From Brevibacillus antibioticus (GTDB lineage Bacteria; Bacillota; Bacilli; Brevibacillales; Brevibacillaceae), in contig NZ_SZNK01000001.1 of NCBI RefSeq assembly GCF_005217615.1, positions 3,622,501 to 3,686,500 on the forward strand: DNA of 64,000 bases, in the 5' to 3' direction. Of this stretch, positions 57,644 through 64,000 are shown piece after piece. Within the stretch, counting starts at the first letter, position 1; each line of letters begins with the position of its first letter. The notes beneath the pieces are model-generated. The model was not told where the DNA came from and made no database searches. It saw only the letters and a list, made by a program, of their open reading frames with translations. The position numbers were made by a program, and so were the translations under genes.

Positions 57644-57670
57644 CGCCCCCCCTTTATTTCCCTGAAAATA

Positions 57671-58849
57671 TTAGGACAGTCGTCCCATCAAGCGCTCCAT
57701 ACGTTCAAGCGCCTTCTTTAACTGCTCCATCGATGTTGCATAAGAACAACGGATATGTCCCTTCCCGCTTTCGCCGAATACATCTCCAGGTACGACAGCT
57801 ACCTTTTCCTCCATGAGCAACTTCTCCGCAAATTCAGAAGAGCTAAGACCTGTAGAAGCTACAGACGGGAATGCGTAGAAGGCTCCGTCTGGCTCATGGC
57901 AAGTCAATCCGATATGACGGAATCCATCTACCACATAATTGCGGCGCTGACGGTAGCTCTCGATCATTCGTTCCATATCAGAACGTCCATGACGCAGGGC
58001 TTCCAATGCAGCCATCTGAGCCATTGTCGGAGCACACAGCATAGTGTACTGATGGATTTTCAGCATGCCTGCGAGCAAATCAGGCGATGCGCAGACATAC
58101 CCCAGACGCCAGCCGGTCATCGCGAACGCTTTGGAAAAACCGGAGATCAGGATCGTCCGATCTTTCATTCCTGGCAGTGCCGCGATACTATCGTGCATGC
58201 GACCATAGGTAAGTTCCGCATAAATCTCATCGGAGATCACCATGAGGTCGTGCTTTTCAATGATCGGCAAAAGTGTTTTCCACTCTTCAGCCGTCATCGT
58301 CCCCCCGGTCGGGTTATTTGGATAGCAGAAAATGATTGCTTTTGTACGCGCGGTGATGTGCGTCTCCAACTCTTGCGGTGTCAGCTTGAACTCGTTTTCC
58401 ATCGTTGTTTTCAGGAATACCGGCACCCCACCAGCCAAGCGAATAACAGGTTCATAGGAGACGTAGCAAGGTTCCACGACCAATACTTCATCACCTGGAT
58501 CGAGAATAGCACGCAGTGCGATATCAATCGCTTCGCTGGCACCAACCGTCACGAGAATTTCTGTCTCTGGATGATAGCTGACCGAAAAACGTTCCTCCAA
58601 GTATTTCTGAATTTCCACACGCAATGGCAGCATACCTGCATTGGATGTATAAGCTGTATGTCCACGCTCCAACGAAGAAATCGAAGCTTCTCTCATGCGC
58701 CAAGGAGTGACGAAATCAGGCTCCCCTACACCTAAGGAAATGACTCCCTCCATCGATGCTGCCAAATCGAAAAAGCGGCGAATGCCTGATGGCTTCAACG
58801 ATTGAACTGTACTGGATAAACGGTTTTTGACTTCAACTTGTGTACTCAC
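57671..58849 (-). CDS. alaT: Alanine transaminase (AlaT/YugH-type aminotransferase)
   Basis: Role by family and context: PLP enzyme making alanine from pyruvate. Seen: 392 residues. LGVGEPDFVTPWRMREA, YTSNAGMLPLRVEIQKYL, FCYPNNPTGGTM, VISDEIYAELTY and SGFSKAFAMTGWRLGY with the PLP Lys, then GAFYAFPSV and RCSYATS. It overlaps the AlaR-like regulator gene by 4 bases, the alaR-alaT order of B. subtilis (yugG-yugH). A T-box upstream of the pair adds tRNA control. Confidence 0.85.
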   Translation of the reverse strand: MSTQVEVKNRLSSTVQSLKPSGIRRFFDLAASMEGVISLGVGEPDFVTPWRMREASISSLERGHTAYTSNAGMLPLRVEIQKYLEERFSVSYHPETEILVTVGASEAIDIALRAILDPGDEVLVVEPCYVSYEPVIRLAGGVPVFLKTTMENEFKLTPQELETHITARTKAIIFCYPNNPTGGTMTAEEWKTLLPIIEKHDLMVISDEIYAELTYGRMHDSIAALPGMKDRTILISGFSKAFAMTGWRLGYVCASPDLLAGMLKIHQYTMLCAPTMAQMAALEALRHGRSDMERMIESYRQRRNYVVDGFRHIGLTCHEPDGAFYAFPSVASTGLSSSEFAEKLLMEEKVAVVPGDVFGESGKGHIRCSYATSMEQLKKALERMERLMGRLS

Positions 58850-59346
58850 GGCGTAACCACCATCCTGTGATCTTCGTCACGATCTTCCAGCTCAATGCCA
58901 TCGTGCTTGTAACGTTTCAAAATAAAATGTGTAGCTGTTGAGACAACTGAATCAAGAGTGGACAGCTTTTGCGAAACAAAAGTCGCTACCTCTTTCATCG
59001 TTTTGCCTTCCAAAATAATCGACAAGTCATAGCTTGCACCAGACATCAAATAAACAGCCTTCACTTCTGGGAAACGGCAGATTCGCTCCGCTACTTCATC
59101 AAAGCCGACGTCGCGCTTGGGCGTCACTTTCACATCAATCATCGCGTTCACGTACGGATGATCGTCCACACGCTCCCAGTTGACCAGCGCTGGATATTTG
59201 ACAATAACCTTCTCGGCTTCCAATGCTGCAATCGTCTGCTCAACGACCTCGGTCGGCTCTCCGATCATCTTTCCGATTTGCTCGGCGCTCATGCGACTGT
59301 CTTCTTCCAACAGGTGCAACAGCTCTCTTTGCTTCAAGCGATCCAT
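58846..59346 (-). CDS. alaR: Lrp/AsnC-type regulator (AlaR/YugG-like)
   Basis: Role by family: DNA-binding activator/repressor sensing amino acids; AlaR controls alaT. Seen: 166 residues. HTH at LLEEDSRMSAEQIGKMIGEP, given as DSRMSAEQIGKMIGEP; then VVEQTIAALEAEKVIVKYPA; C-terminal RAM domain with VKAVYLMSGASYDLSIILEG. Overlap of 4 bases with the aminotransferase gene couples translation. Its leader contains a T-box. Confidence 0.85.
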   Translation of the reverse strand: MDRLKQRELLHLLEEDSRMSAEQIGKMIGEPTEVVEQTIAALEAEKVIVKYPALVNWERVDDHPYVNAMIDVKVTPKRDVGFDEVAERICRFPEVKAVYLMSGASYDLSIILEGKTMKEVATFVSQKLSTLDSVVSTATHFILKRYKHDGIELEDRDEDHRMVVTP

Positions 59347-59426
59347 GCCCCACCACTCCAGTTTTCTCTTTATTTTTTACATAAGTACGTGTTCAATTAG
59401 TCGACTTTTTGAACGACGTCAGAAAG

Positions 59427-59742
59427 CAAAAAGCCCCAGCAACCAGACTCATGATTTCCATGAATCTCGGTTGCTGAGGCGAAGGTATCGCGGTACCACT
59501 CAGCTTTTTTGCCTCTCTCACAAAAGGCAAACTTGTGCTGTCTACGTAGACATGCGCCCCATAACGTGGGCCATCCGCTGCTTTCTACTTGGCATTTTCA
59601 AAAGCAGAGCTCCAAGGTGGCTTTCAAAAAGAGTTCGCGGTCGCCCTCTCAGCTAACAGGCAACTCTCTGGACGTCAAAATCCCTTTTTTACTTTCCTTT
59701 TCACGGCTGTGTTGATTGTTTTATTGAATGTCTCAGATTATA
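59427..59742 (-). ncRNA. T-box leader of alaR-alaT
   Basis: On the minus strand: promoter TTGACA (59766-59761), 18 bases, TATAAT (59742-59737); Stem I phrases AGAGAG..GCTGAGAG and CCACCTTGGAG; the T-box core TGGTACCGCG (59498-59489); and a terminator GCCTCAGCAACC/GGTTGCTGGGGC (59480-59469 with 59444-59433) then T5. The triplet after CTTGGA is GCT (Ala, 59610-59608), fitting an alanine leader; CTC (Leu) is the shifted reading. The variable base U in UGGU fits an A discriminator. Confidence 0.82.
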
Positions 59743-59762
59743 AATGACGGTTTCTCTCATTG

Positions 59763-61259
59763 TCAACCAACAACTTCTGTCTGCTGAACCTCTTTCAAAC
59801 CGTTAGGCAACCAAACACGAAACACCGTCCCAGTCCCCAAGCTGCTTTGTACGTCAATTTTTCCACGATGATTTTCTACGATGGATTGGGTGATCGACAG
59901 CCCCAGTCCAGCCCCTCCGCTTTTGCGTGCGCGTGAGGATTCAATCCGATAGAAACGGTCGAATACATGCGGGACATGCTCCGGTGCTATCCCGGCTCCA
60001 TTATCTCTGATCGTCATTTCAATCCCATTGGCAATCTTGCTTAATATAAGCTCGATCTCACCATTCACAGGGTCAGTATGCTGCACCGCATTTTGAAACA
60101 GATTGAGGATAACTTGCTTTATTCCGTCACAGTCGAAAGCAACCGTAACATTCGGTTCTACACGGAAATGAATGTTTCGTTCACCAGCCAGGACCATAAG
60201 CTGTGATTCCATACTGTGCACGACCGTGTCCAACTGTCCTTCTTGCAAAAGGAAAGCTGGTTCCCGATCCATCCGAGCCAGGTACAGCAAATCGTTGACG
60301 AGTTTGTTCAGCCGCTCTGTCTCGCCGTGCATGCTTTTCAATGCTTTCTGTAAATGTTCGGGATTTGCCGCCGCGCCGCGCAACAGCACCTCCAAAAAAC
60401 CATGGATGGATGTCAGCGGTGTTCGCAACTCGTGCGAAGCGTCCGCTACAAAGCGCCTCATCCGCTCCCCAGCTTCCTGCTCAGTTTTAAAGGAGGTTTC
60501 CAACCGTTCCAGCATTCCGTTAAAGACCGCCGATAATTGATCAATCTCCATTTGGCCTTGATCCATCGGAAGTCGCTCATCCAAATTCCCCGCATTAATC
60601 CGCTCAACTGTTACCTCAATACGCGAAAGTGGGTTCAGCGTACGGCGGAGAACAGGCACATAGGTTAACAAACCGATAAGCAAGGCGAGTGCAGATGCAG
60701 AAAAGAAAATGATCAACTGCGGAAACAGCACTTCTCGCATCGAGCCAACAGGGGTACTTAGCTGTACAATTCCTTGTAGCTGTTCAGGTGAACGGATTGG
60801 TGCTAACACGACCAAATAATCCTTCCCCGTGCTACCTTCCAAGATTTTGTATTTAAAACTACATACGCCACTAGCCAAGATCTCGCGGTATAGACTCTCC
60901 GGAAAGCGTGGCGAATACCCTTCGCTCGGATTCGCAAACAGCTCCGTCACATTTGCGTCGTTGTCAATAAAGGCAAACTTGATATCGGGAGTACGCAAGG
61001 AAAGCAACGCACTGACATACTGATCGTTCTTTGGGAGCGTTTCCGTGTCCTCCAAGACCTGATAAGGAACGGTAACTCCCAGATTTAACAAGCTTTCCGC
61101 TTTGCTGCGATACAAGAATTGCTCCATCAATATGTATTGAATCATGCCGATTAGAAGCAGCAACCCCGATAAGATAAATAACGAACGAGAAAGCAGCTGA
61201 TATCGTAAAGAGTTCGGTTCTAGAAAAGGGGCCCATAGATTGTTTCGATTCTTCTTCAT
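59763..61259 (-). CDS. Sensor histidine kinase with HAMP domain
   Basis: 498 residues. Two membrane helices (LLSRSLFILSGLLLLIGMIQ near 25-45 and LIIFFSASALALLIGLLTYV near 183-205) frame an extracellular sensor of about 135 residues. HAMP ends in RINAGNLDERLP, the H-box is DASHELRTPLTSIHGF, then N-box LNLFQNAVQHTD, G1 DNGAGIAPEH and G2 GGAGLGLSI. Stop at 59763 overlaps the T-box -35. Overlaps the response-regulator gene by 4 bases. Signal unknown. Confidence 0.92.
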   Translation of the reverse strand: MKKNRNNLWAPFLEPNSLRYQLLSRSLFILSGLLLLIGMIQYILMEQFLYRSKAESLLNLGVTVPYQVLEDTETLPKNDQYVSALLSLRTPDIKFAFIDNDANVTELFANPSEGYSPRFPESLYREILASGVCSFKYKILEGSTGKDYLVVLAPIRSPEQLQGIVQLSTPVGSMREVLFPQLIIFFSASALALLIGLLTYVPVLRRTLNPLSRIEVTVERINAGNLDERLPMDQGQMEIDQLSAVFNGMLERLETSFKTEQEAGERMRRFVADASHELRTPLTSIHGFLEVLLRGAAANPEHLQKALKSMHGETERLNKLVNDLLYLARMDREPAFLLQEGQLDTVVHSMESQLMVLAGERNIHFRVEPNVTVAFDCDGIKQVILNLFQNAVQHTDPVNGEIELILSKIANGIEMTIRDNGAGIAPEHVPHVFDRFYRIESSRARKSGGAGLGLSITQSIVENHRGKIDVQSSLGTGTVFRVWLPNGLKEVQQTEVVG

Positions 61260-61939
61260 ACAAAATCAACCCGATAGCCCGCACCGCGCAATGTGCGAAT
61301 AATCCGATGCTGACGATCATTCAATTTGTCGCGCAGGGAACGAATATACACCTCGACAATATTCTCCTCCCCACCGAAATCATAGCCCCACACGTTGTCC
61401 AGAATCATTGGTTTACTTAGCACCAAGCCGTGATTTGTCACCAAATATTTCAGCAAAGAGTATTCCGTTGGCGATAGCTCCAGAAGCTTGTCCCCGTAGG
61501 TAATTTCTTTTCGCCTGTCATCGATCTGAAATGGACCGAGGAGTACCTTAGAGAGCAGATGTGGATAATGATTACGAATGCGCGCATGGATACGAGCAAG
61601 CAGCTCTTCAAAGCTAAACGGCTTAATCATATAATCATCGGCACCGAGAGTCAGCCCTTTTACCCGATCCTCCACGTCCTCCCTCGCTGTCAGCATAATC
61701 GTCGCTACATTCTGTATCTTTTTAAGCATCCGGCATACCTCGAAGCCATCCATGCCAGGCATCATCACATCGAGAATAACGACATGCGGCTGATGCTCCT
61801 TCACCATGGTCACGGCTGTCATCCCATCTTGTGCCGTCAATACTTGGAATCCTTCATTCTCAAGACCCATCTCCAAAAATTGCAGGATGGTCGGCTCATC
61901 ATCGACAAGCAATATTTTAATGCCTTTGTTTAGGCTCAT
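61256..61939 (-). CDS. OmpR-family response regulator
   Basis: 227 residues. Receiver: ILLVDDEPTILQFLEMG with acidic pair, VILDVMMPGMDGFEVCRML with phospho-Asp, TARE and MIKPFSFEELLARI with the Lys. The C-terminal winged helix has LLELSPTEYSLLKYLVTNHG, then VEVYIRSLRDKLND and IRTLRGAGYRV. ATG at 61939 with GAGGTGA upstream. Divergent from the YceI gene; GCTGAA direct repeats in between are likely binding sites. Confidence 0.93.
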   Translation of the reverse strand: MSLNKGIKILLVDDEPTILQFLEMGLENEGFQVLTAQDGMTAVTMVKEHQPHVVILDVMMPGMDGFEVCRMLKKIQNVATIMLTAREDVEDRVKGLTLGADDYMIKPFSFEELLARIHARIRNHYPHLLSKVLLGPFQIDDRRKEITYGDKLLELSPTEYSLLKYLVTNHGLVLSKPMILDNVWGYDFGGEENIVEVYIRSLRDKLNDRQHRIIRTLRGAGYRVDFV

Positions 61940-61982
61940 TTCTTTCACCTCAGCTCTATTTTACCTGAACAGGATAAGCGTA

Positions 61983-62124
61983 GCTGAATGTTTGCTGAAT
62001 ATGCCCTGAGTACAAGCTGAAAGCTTTTTGTAAAATAATAAACCAAAAAATGTAAATCCAATATAAAAAACGTTGATAATTCTCTTCCCCTTGCGCATTC
62101 AACAAACTTTCAGCCAGCTTTCAA
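61983..62124. promoter_or_regulatory. OmpR-type direct repeats between the two-component genes and the YceI gene
   Basis: GCTGAAT (61983-61989) and GCTGAAT (61994-62000), 11-base period; GCTGAAAG (62016-62023); CTTTCA (62108-62113) and CTTTCA (62119-62124), 11-base period in the opposite sense. The 280-base gap holds nothing else. Confidence 0.45.
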
Positions 62125-62219
62125 GACCCACTCAGCTTCCTCTCTCATAATGATCCCTGCGAAGCCAAATACATACGACCCAAGTCTGAACACTTCAAAA
62201 ACATGGAGGTTATTCAATA

Positions 62220-62906
62220 ATGAAAAAGAATTCAGTTATCCTGACTGCCTCAGTTGCCACGCTCGTGGTTGGTATCGGGGGTTACATGCTCTATGACTAT
62301 TTTGCGGGAAACCATGTGGAGATCCGGCCTGCAGCTGCGGTAGCCGTAGCCTCATCTACCACTTCCTCTACGCCTTTGACAGCAGATCAACTGAATAAAA
62401 AATGGACGATCAATGACCAGTCCAAAGTCTATTTCTCCGTAACGACGTCGAAAGAAACGGTAAACTTTGAAATGGACGGCATTACTGGCAGTTGGGATGT
62501 GAACCTCTCTGCACCCGACCAAATGAAAGCAACAGCTTCCGCTGACTTGAATAAGCTGAACTCCGGTAATGAAAAACGCGACACCCATATCAAATCTCCT
62601 GATTACTTTGATACAGCCGTCCATCCAGCTGCTACTTTTGAAGCGAAATCCTTTGAGAACTGGCCATCCACATGGACAGAAGGACAAAAGGCTTCGTTCA
62701 CCATCAATGGCGTCCTGACCGTAAGAGGAATTGCCAAAGATGTGAAAATTGATGCTGACTCGATTTATTCCCAAGGCAAGCTGCAATTGGAGGGAACTTC
62801 CGTCGTAACGTTTGGTGACTTCGGATTGACTAGCCCTCATACGATCGTCGCCAAAACAGAGGAAAACATTACTATTACACTGCGACTCGCGTTGGATGCT
62901 GTTTAA
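62220..62906 (+). CDS. YceI family protein, membrane-anchored
   Basis: Role by family: lipocalin-like isoprenoid-binding protein; in Bacillales often cell-surface. Seen: 228 residues. N-terminal helix (VILTASVATLVVGIGGYML), a Ser/Thr linker, then the YceI barrel: KWTINDQSKVYFSV, INGVLTVRGIAKDVKID, VVTFGDFGLTSP. Ribosome site GGAGG. Divergent from the two-component operon and probably its target. Confidence 0.85.
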   Translation: MKKNSVILTASVATLVVGIGGYMLYDYFAGNHVEIRPAAAVAVASSTTSSTPLTADQLNKKWTINDQSKVYFSVTTSKETVNFEMDGITGSWDVNLSAPDQMKATASADLNKLNSGNEKRDTHIKSPDYFDTAVHPAATFEAKSFENWPSTWTEGQKASFTINGVLTVRGIAKDVKIDADSIYSQGKLQLEGTSVVTFGDFGLTSPHTIVAKTEENITITLRLALDAV

Positions 62907-62937
62907 TCAGTCCTTTTCGCGCGAACTGCTTACAGGG

Positions 62938-62966
62938 ACGTCTGACCTTCACAGACGTCTTTTTTC
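62938..62966 (+). terminator. Terminator after the YceI gene
   Basis: GACGTCT (62938-62944) pairs with AGACGTC (62953-62959), then T6. Confidence 0.8.
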
Positions 62967-62987
62967 ACAGTTTTTTACATTGTAATA

Positions 62988-63016
62988 TTGACATTGTTAA
63001 AACAATATCATAGCAT
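62988..63016 (+). promoter_or_regulatory. Promoter with palindromic operator before the NrtR-like gene
   Basis: TTGACA (62988-62993), 17 bases, TAGCAT (63011-63016). The palindrome ATTGTTAAAACAAT (62993-63006) fills the spacer; a protein bound there would block the promoter. Confidence 0.45.
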
Positions 63017-63059
63017 GAAAATATGAGAACAGATTCGAGCAAACGGAAAGGATGATCTT

Positions 63060-63848
63060 GTGAGTACGTCTCCCCTTCGAGCCAAACGCATCCACTTTCG
63101 GACCAAAAAGTACCGCTCGCCGGATGGACTTCCTACAGATATTTGCCTCTTTACGCTCCTTTCCATCCCGCGCCAAACGAAAACCAAATCGTTGCCACTC
63201 AAGCAATTGGCCGTTCTTCTGATCAAGCGAAAAAGCAATATATTTGGAGAGCAATGGGCCTTGCCTGGCGGTTTTTCCCATGAATCGGAGACACTGGACG
63301 AATGCGCCTATCGTGAGTTAAAAGAAGAGACGAATATTGACCGCGATGTACACATCGAACAGCTGAAGACATACTACAAGCCGGGAAGAGACCCTCGTGG
63401 TTGGATCCCAAGCGTTGCCTATGTCTCCCTCGTTCATGAAGACTTATTGAAGCACGCACAGGCAAACGACGATGCATCAGACGCGCAGCTGTTTCCGATT
63501 GAGGAAGCCTTTGCCCTCAACCTCGCTTTTGATCATCGTGAAATTTTGACTGACGCCTTACAGCGCGTTCGTGAGCAGATGCTACAAACAACTATCGCCA
63601 AAGCTTTTTTGCCAGATGAGTTTACCTTGAGTGAATTACTGCAAGTGATCGAGACCGTCGTTCCATCCTTTTTGGCAAAAGATCGCGGCAATTTTGAGCG
63701 GCGCCTGCTTGCGACAACCAGACGGCAAGGACTTCTCGAGCCAGTTCTATCGGCTGACGGACAGCCTGTCTACTCGACCGAGTTTTCGAATTCGCCAGCC
63801 AAGCTCTATCGCTTTACCGGCTTTACGCCAATCGCCATGATTTACTGA
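63060..63848 (+). CDS. Nudix-domain regulator/hydrolase of the NrtR type
   Basis: 262 residues from GTG (AAAGGATGA upstream). Nudix domain 40-170 with GGFSHESETLDECAY, then RELKEETNI; the box keeps G, E, RE and EE but the late Gly of EExG is Asn, so catalysis may be weak. The C-terminal 90 residues are a winged helix (FTLSELLQVIETVV, then NFERRLLATTRRQGLLEP), as in NrtR, the NAD-metabolism repressor that binds ADP-ribose. The gene after it is an isochorismatase-fold hydrolase (nicotinamidase-like), supporting an NAD role. Confidence 0.75.
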   Translation: MSTSPLRAKRIHFRTKKYRSPDGLPTDICLFTLLSIPRQTKTKSLPLKQLAVLLIKRKSNIFGEQWALPGGFSHESETLDECAYRELKEETNIDRDVHIEQLKTYYKPGRDPRGWIPSVAYVSLVHEDLLKHAQANDDASDAQLFPIEEAFALNLAFDHREILTDALQRVREQMLQTTIAKAFLPDEFTLSELLQVIETVVPSFLAKDRGNFERRLLATTRRQGLLEPVLSADGQPVYSTEFSNSPAKLYRFTGFTPIAMIY

Positions 63849-63876
63849 AAAAGTCCACATTCAGGAGGTTTTTGCT

Positions 63877-64000
63877 ATGAAAGCTTTGATTGTGATCGAC
63901 TACACGAATGATTTTGTCGCGACAGATGGTGCATTGACTTGTGGGGAGCCTGGTCAGGCTATTGAAGGACGCATTGGAGAGTTGATCCGCGACTTCCTCG
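63877..64000 (+). CDS. Isochorismatase-fold hydrolase, start only (nicotinamidase-like)
   Basis: 41 codons to the window edge: MKALIVIDYTNDFVATDGAL then CGEPGQAIEGRIGELI. The Asp of VIDYTNDF is the first catalytic residue of the isochorismatase/PncA fold. AGGAGG precedes the ATG, 29 bases after the NrtR-like stop, so the two form an operon, suggesting nicotinamide salvage; the rest is outside the window. Confidence 0.75.
   Translation, partial: MKALIVIDYTNDFVATDGALTCGEPGQAIEGRIGELIRDFL

Overview
The window looks like chromosomal DNA of a Gram-positive spore former of the Brevibacillus/Paenibacillaceae type. This is inferred from AGGAGG-type ribosome sites before nearly every gene, the SpoVR, HelD, Rok-like, AlaR/AlaT, BhlA and TolC-like gene set, and the Bacillus-style T-box, lysine riboswitch, PerR, Fur and LexA-type sites. 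No rRNA, tRNA or CRISPR array was seen.

Layout. 1-3.2 kb: the N-terminal end of a chemoreceptor under a sigma-D promoter, then a 3-hydroxyacyl-CoA dehydrogenase divergent from two short-chain dehydrogenases. 3.2-15.5 kb: an accessory region with secreted and small membrane proteins, gene remnants and a duplicated cassette. The intact cassette copy (8.0-10.1 kb) holds a secreted protein, a SleB-type cell wall hydrolase and two overlapping genes that together resemble a split sigma factor. The first copy (5.7-7.1 kb) is decayed. 15.6-29 kb: housekeeping-type genes (NAT, HelD, DoxX, BpsA, MFS plus ArsR-type regulator, oligopeptidase, MBL hydrolase). BpsA, a branched polyamine synthase, has a long leader with its own promoter, a multi-stem RNA domain and two intrinsic terminators. 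29-33 kb: Crp/Fnr regulator, flavohaemoglobin and a MocR regulator with a PPOX protein. 33.9-42.1 kb: molybdenum cofactor and formate dehydrogenase genes (mobB, moeA, fdh, fdhD, mobA). In this module the DUF2294 gene and the formate-type transporter are damaged and a tnpB remnant sits inside. A Cys/His repeat protein lies next to mobA. 42-47.6 kb: Dps under PerR-like boxes, a Rok-like repressor, a lipoprotein, a symporter, a BtrH-like protein and a kinase. 47.8-49.7 kb: a phage-derived switch with a BhlA/UviB holin-like protein, an Xre repressor, an ImmA-type protease and a LexA-fold protein without the catalytic dyad, carrying two LexA-type boxes. 49.6-57.3 kb: hydrolase, CGNR protein, DinB protein, LysP under a lysine riboswitch, three unknown proteins, a Fur-box TolC-like protein and an APH(6)-like kinase. 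57.3-64 kb: a long structured element, alaR-alaT under a T-box, a two-component system divergent from a YceI protein, and an NrtR-type Nudix regulator followed by a cut-off isochorismatase-fold hydrolase.

How parts work together. Metal and stress signals recur: Fur-type site before the TolC-like gene, PerR-type site before dps, Crp/Fnr site before hmp, LexA-type boxes before the phage-like genes. RNA control also recurs: lysine riboswitch, T-box, and two uncharacterised leaders (bpsA and fdh). Two diverged copies of one long-hairpin element (24.6-24.8 kb minus strand, 57.4-57.6 kb plus strand) keep their stems while changing sequence, which suggests a structured RNA family. All assignments come from reading the sequence by eye; no search or folding program was run.
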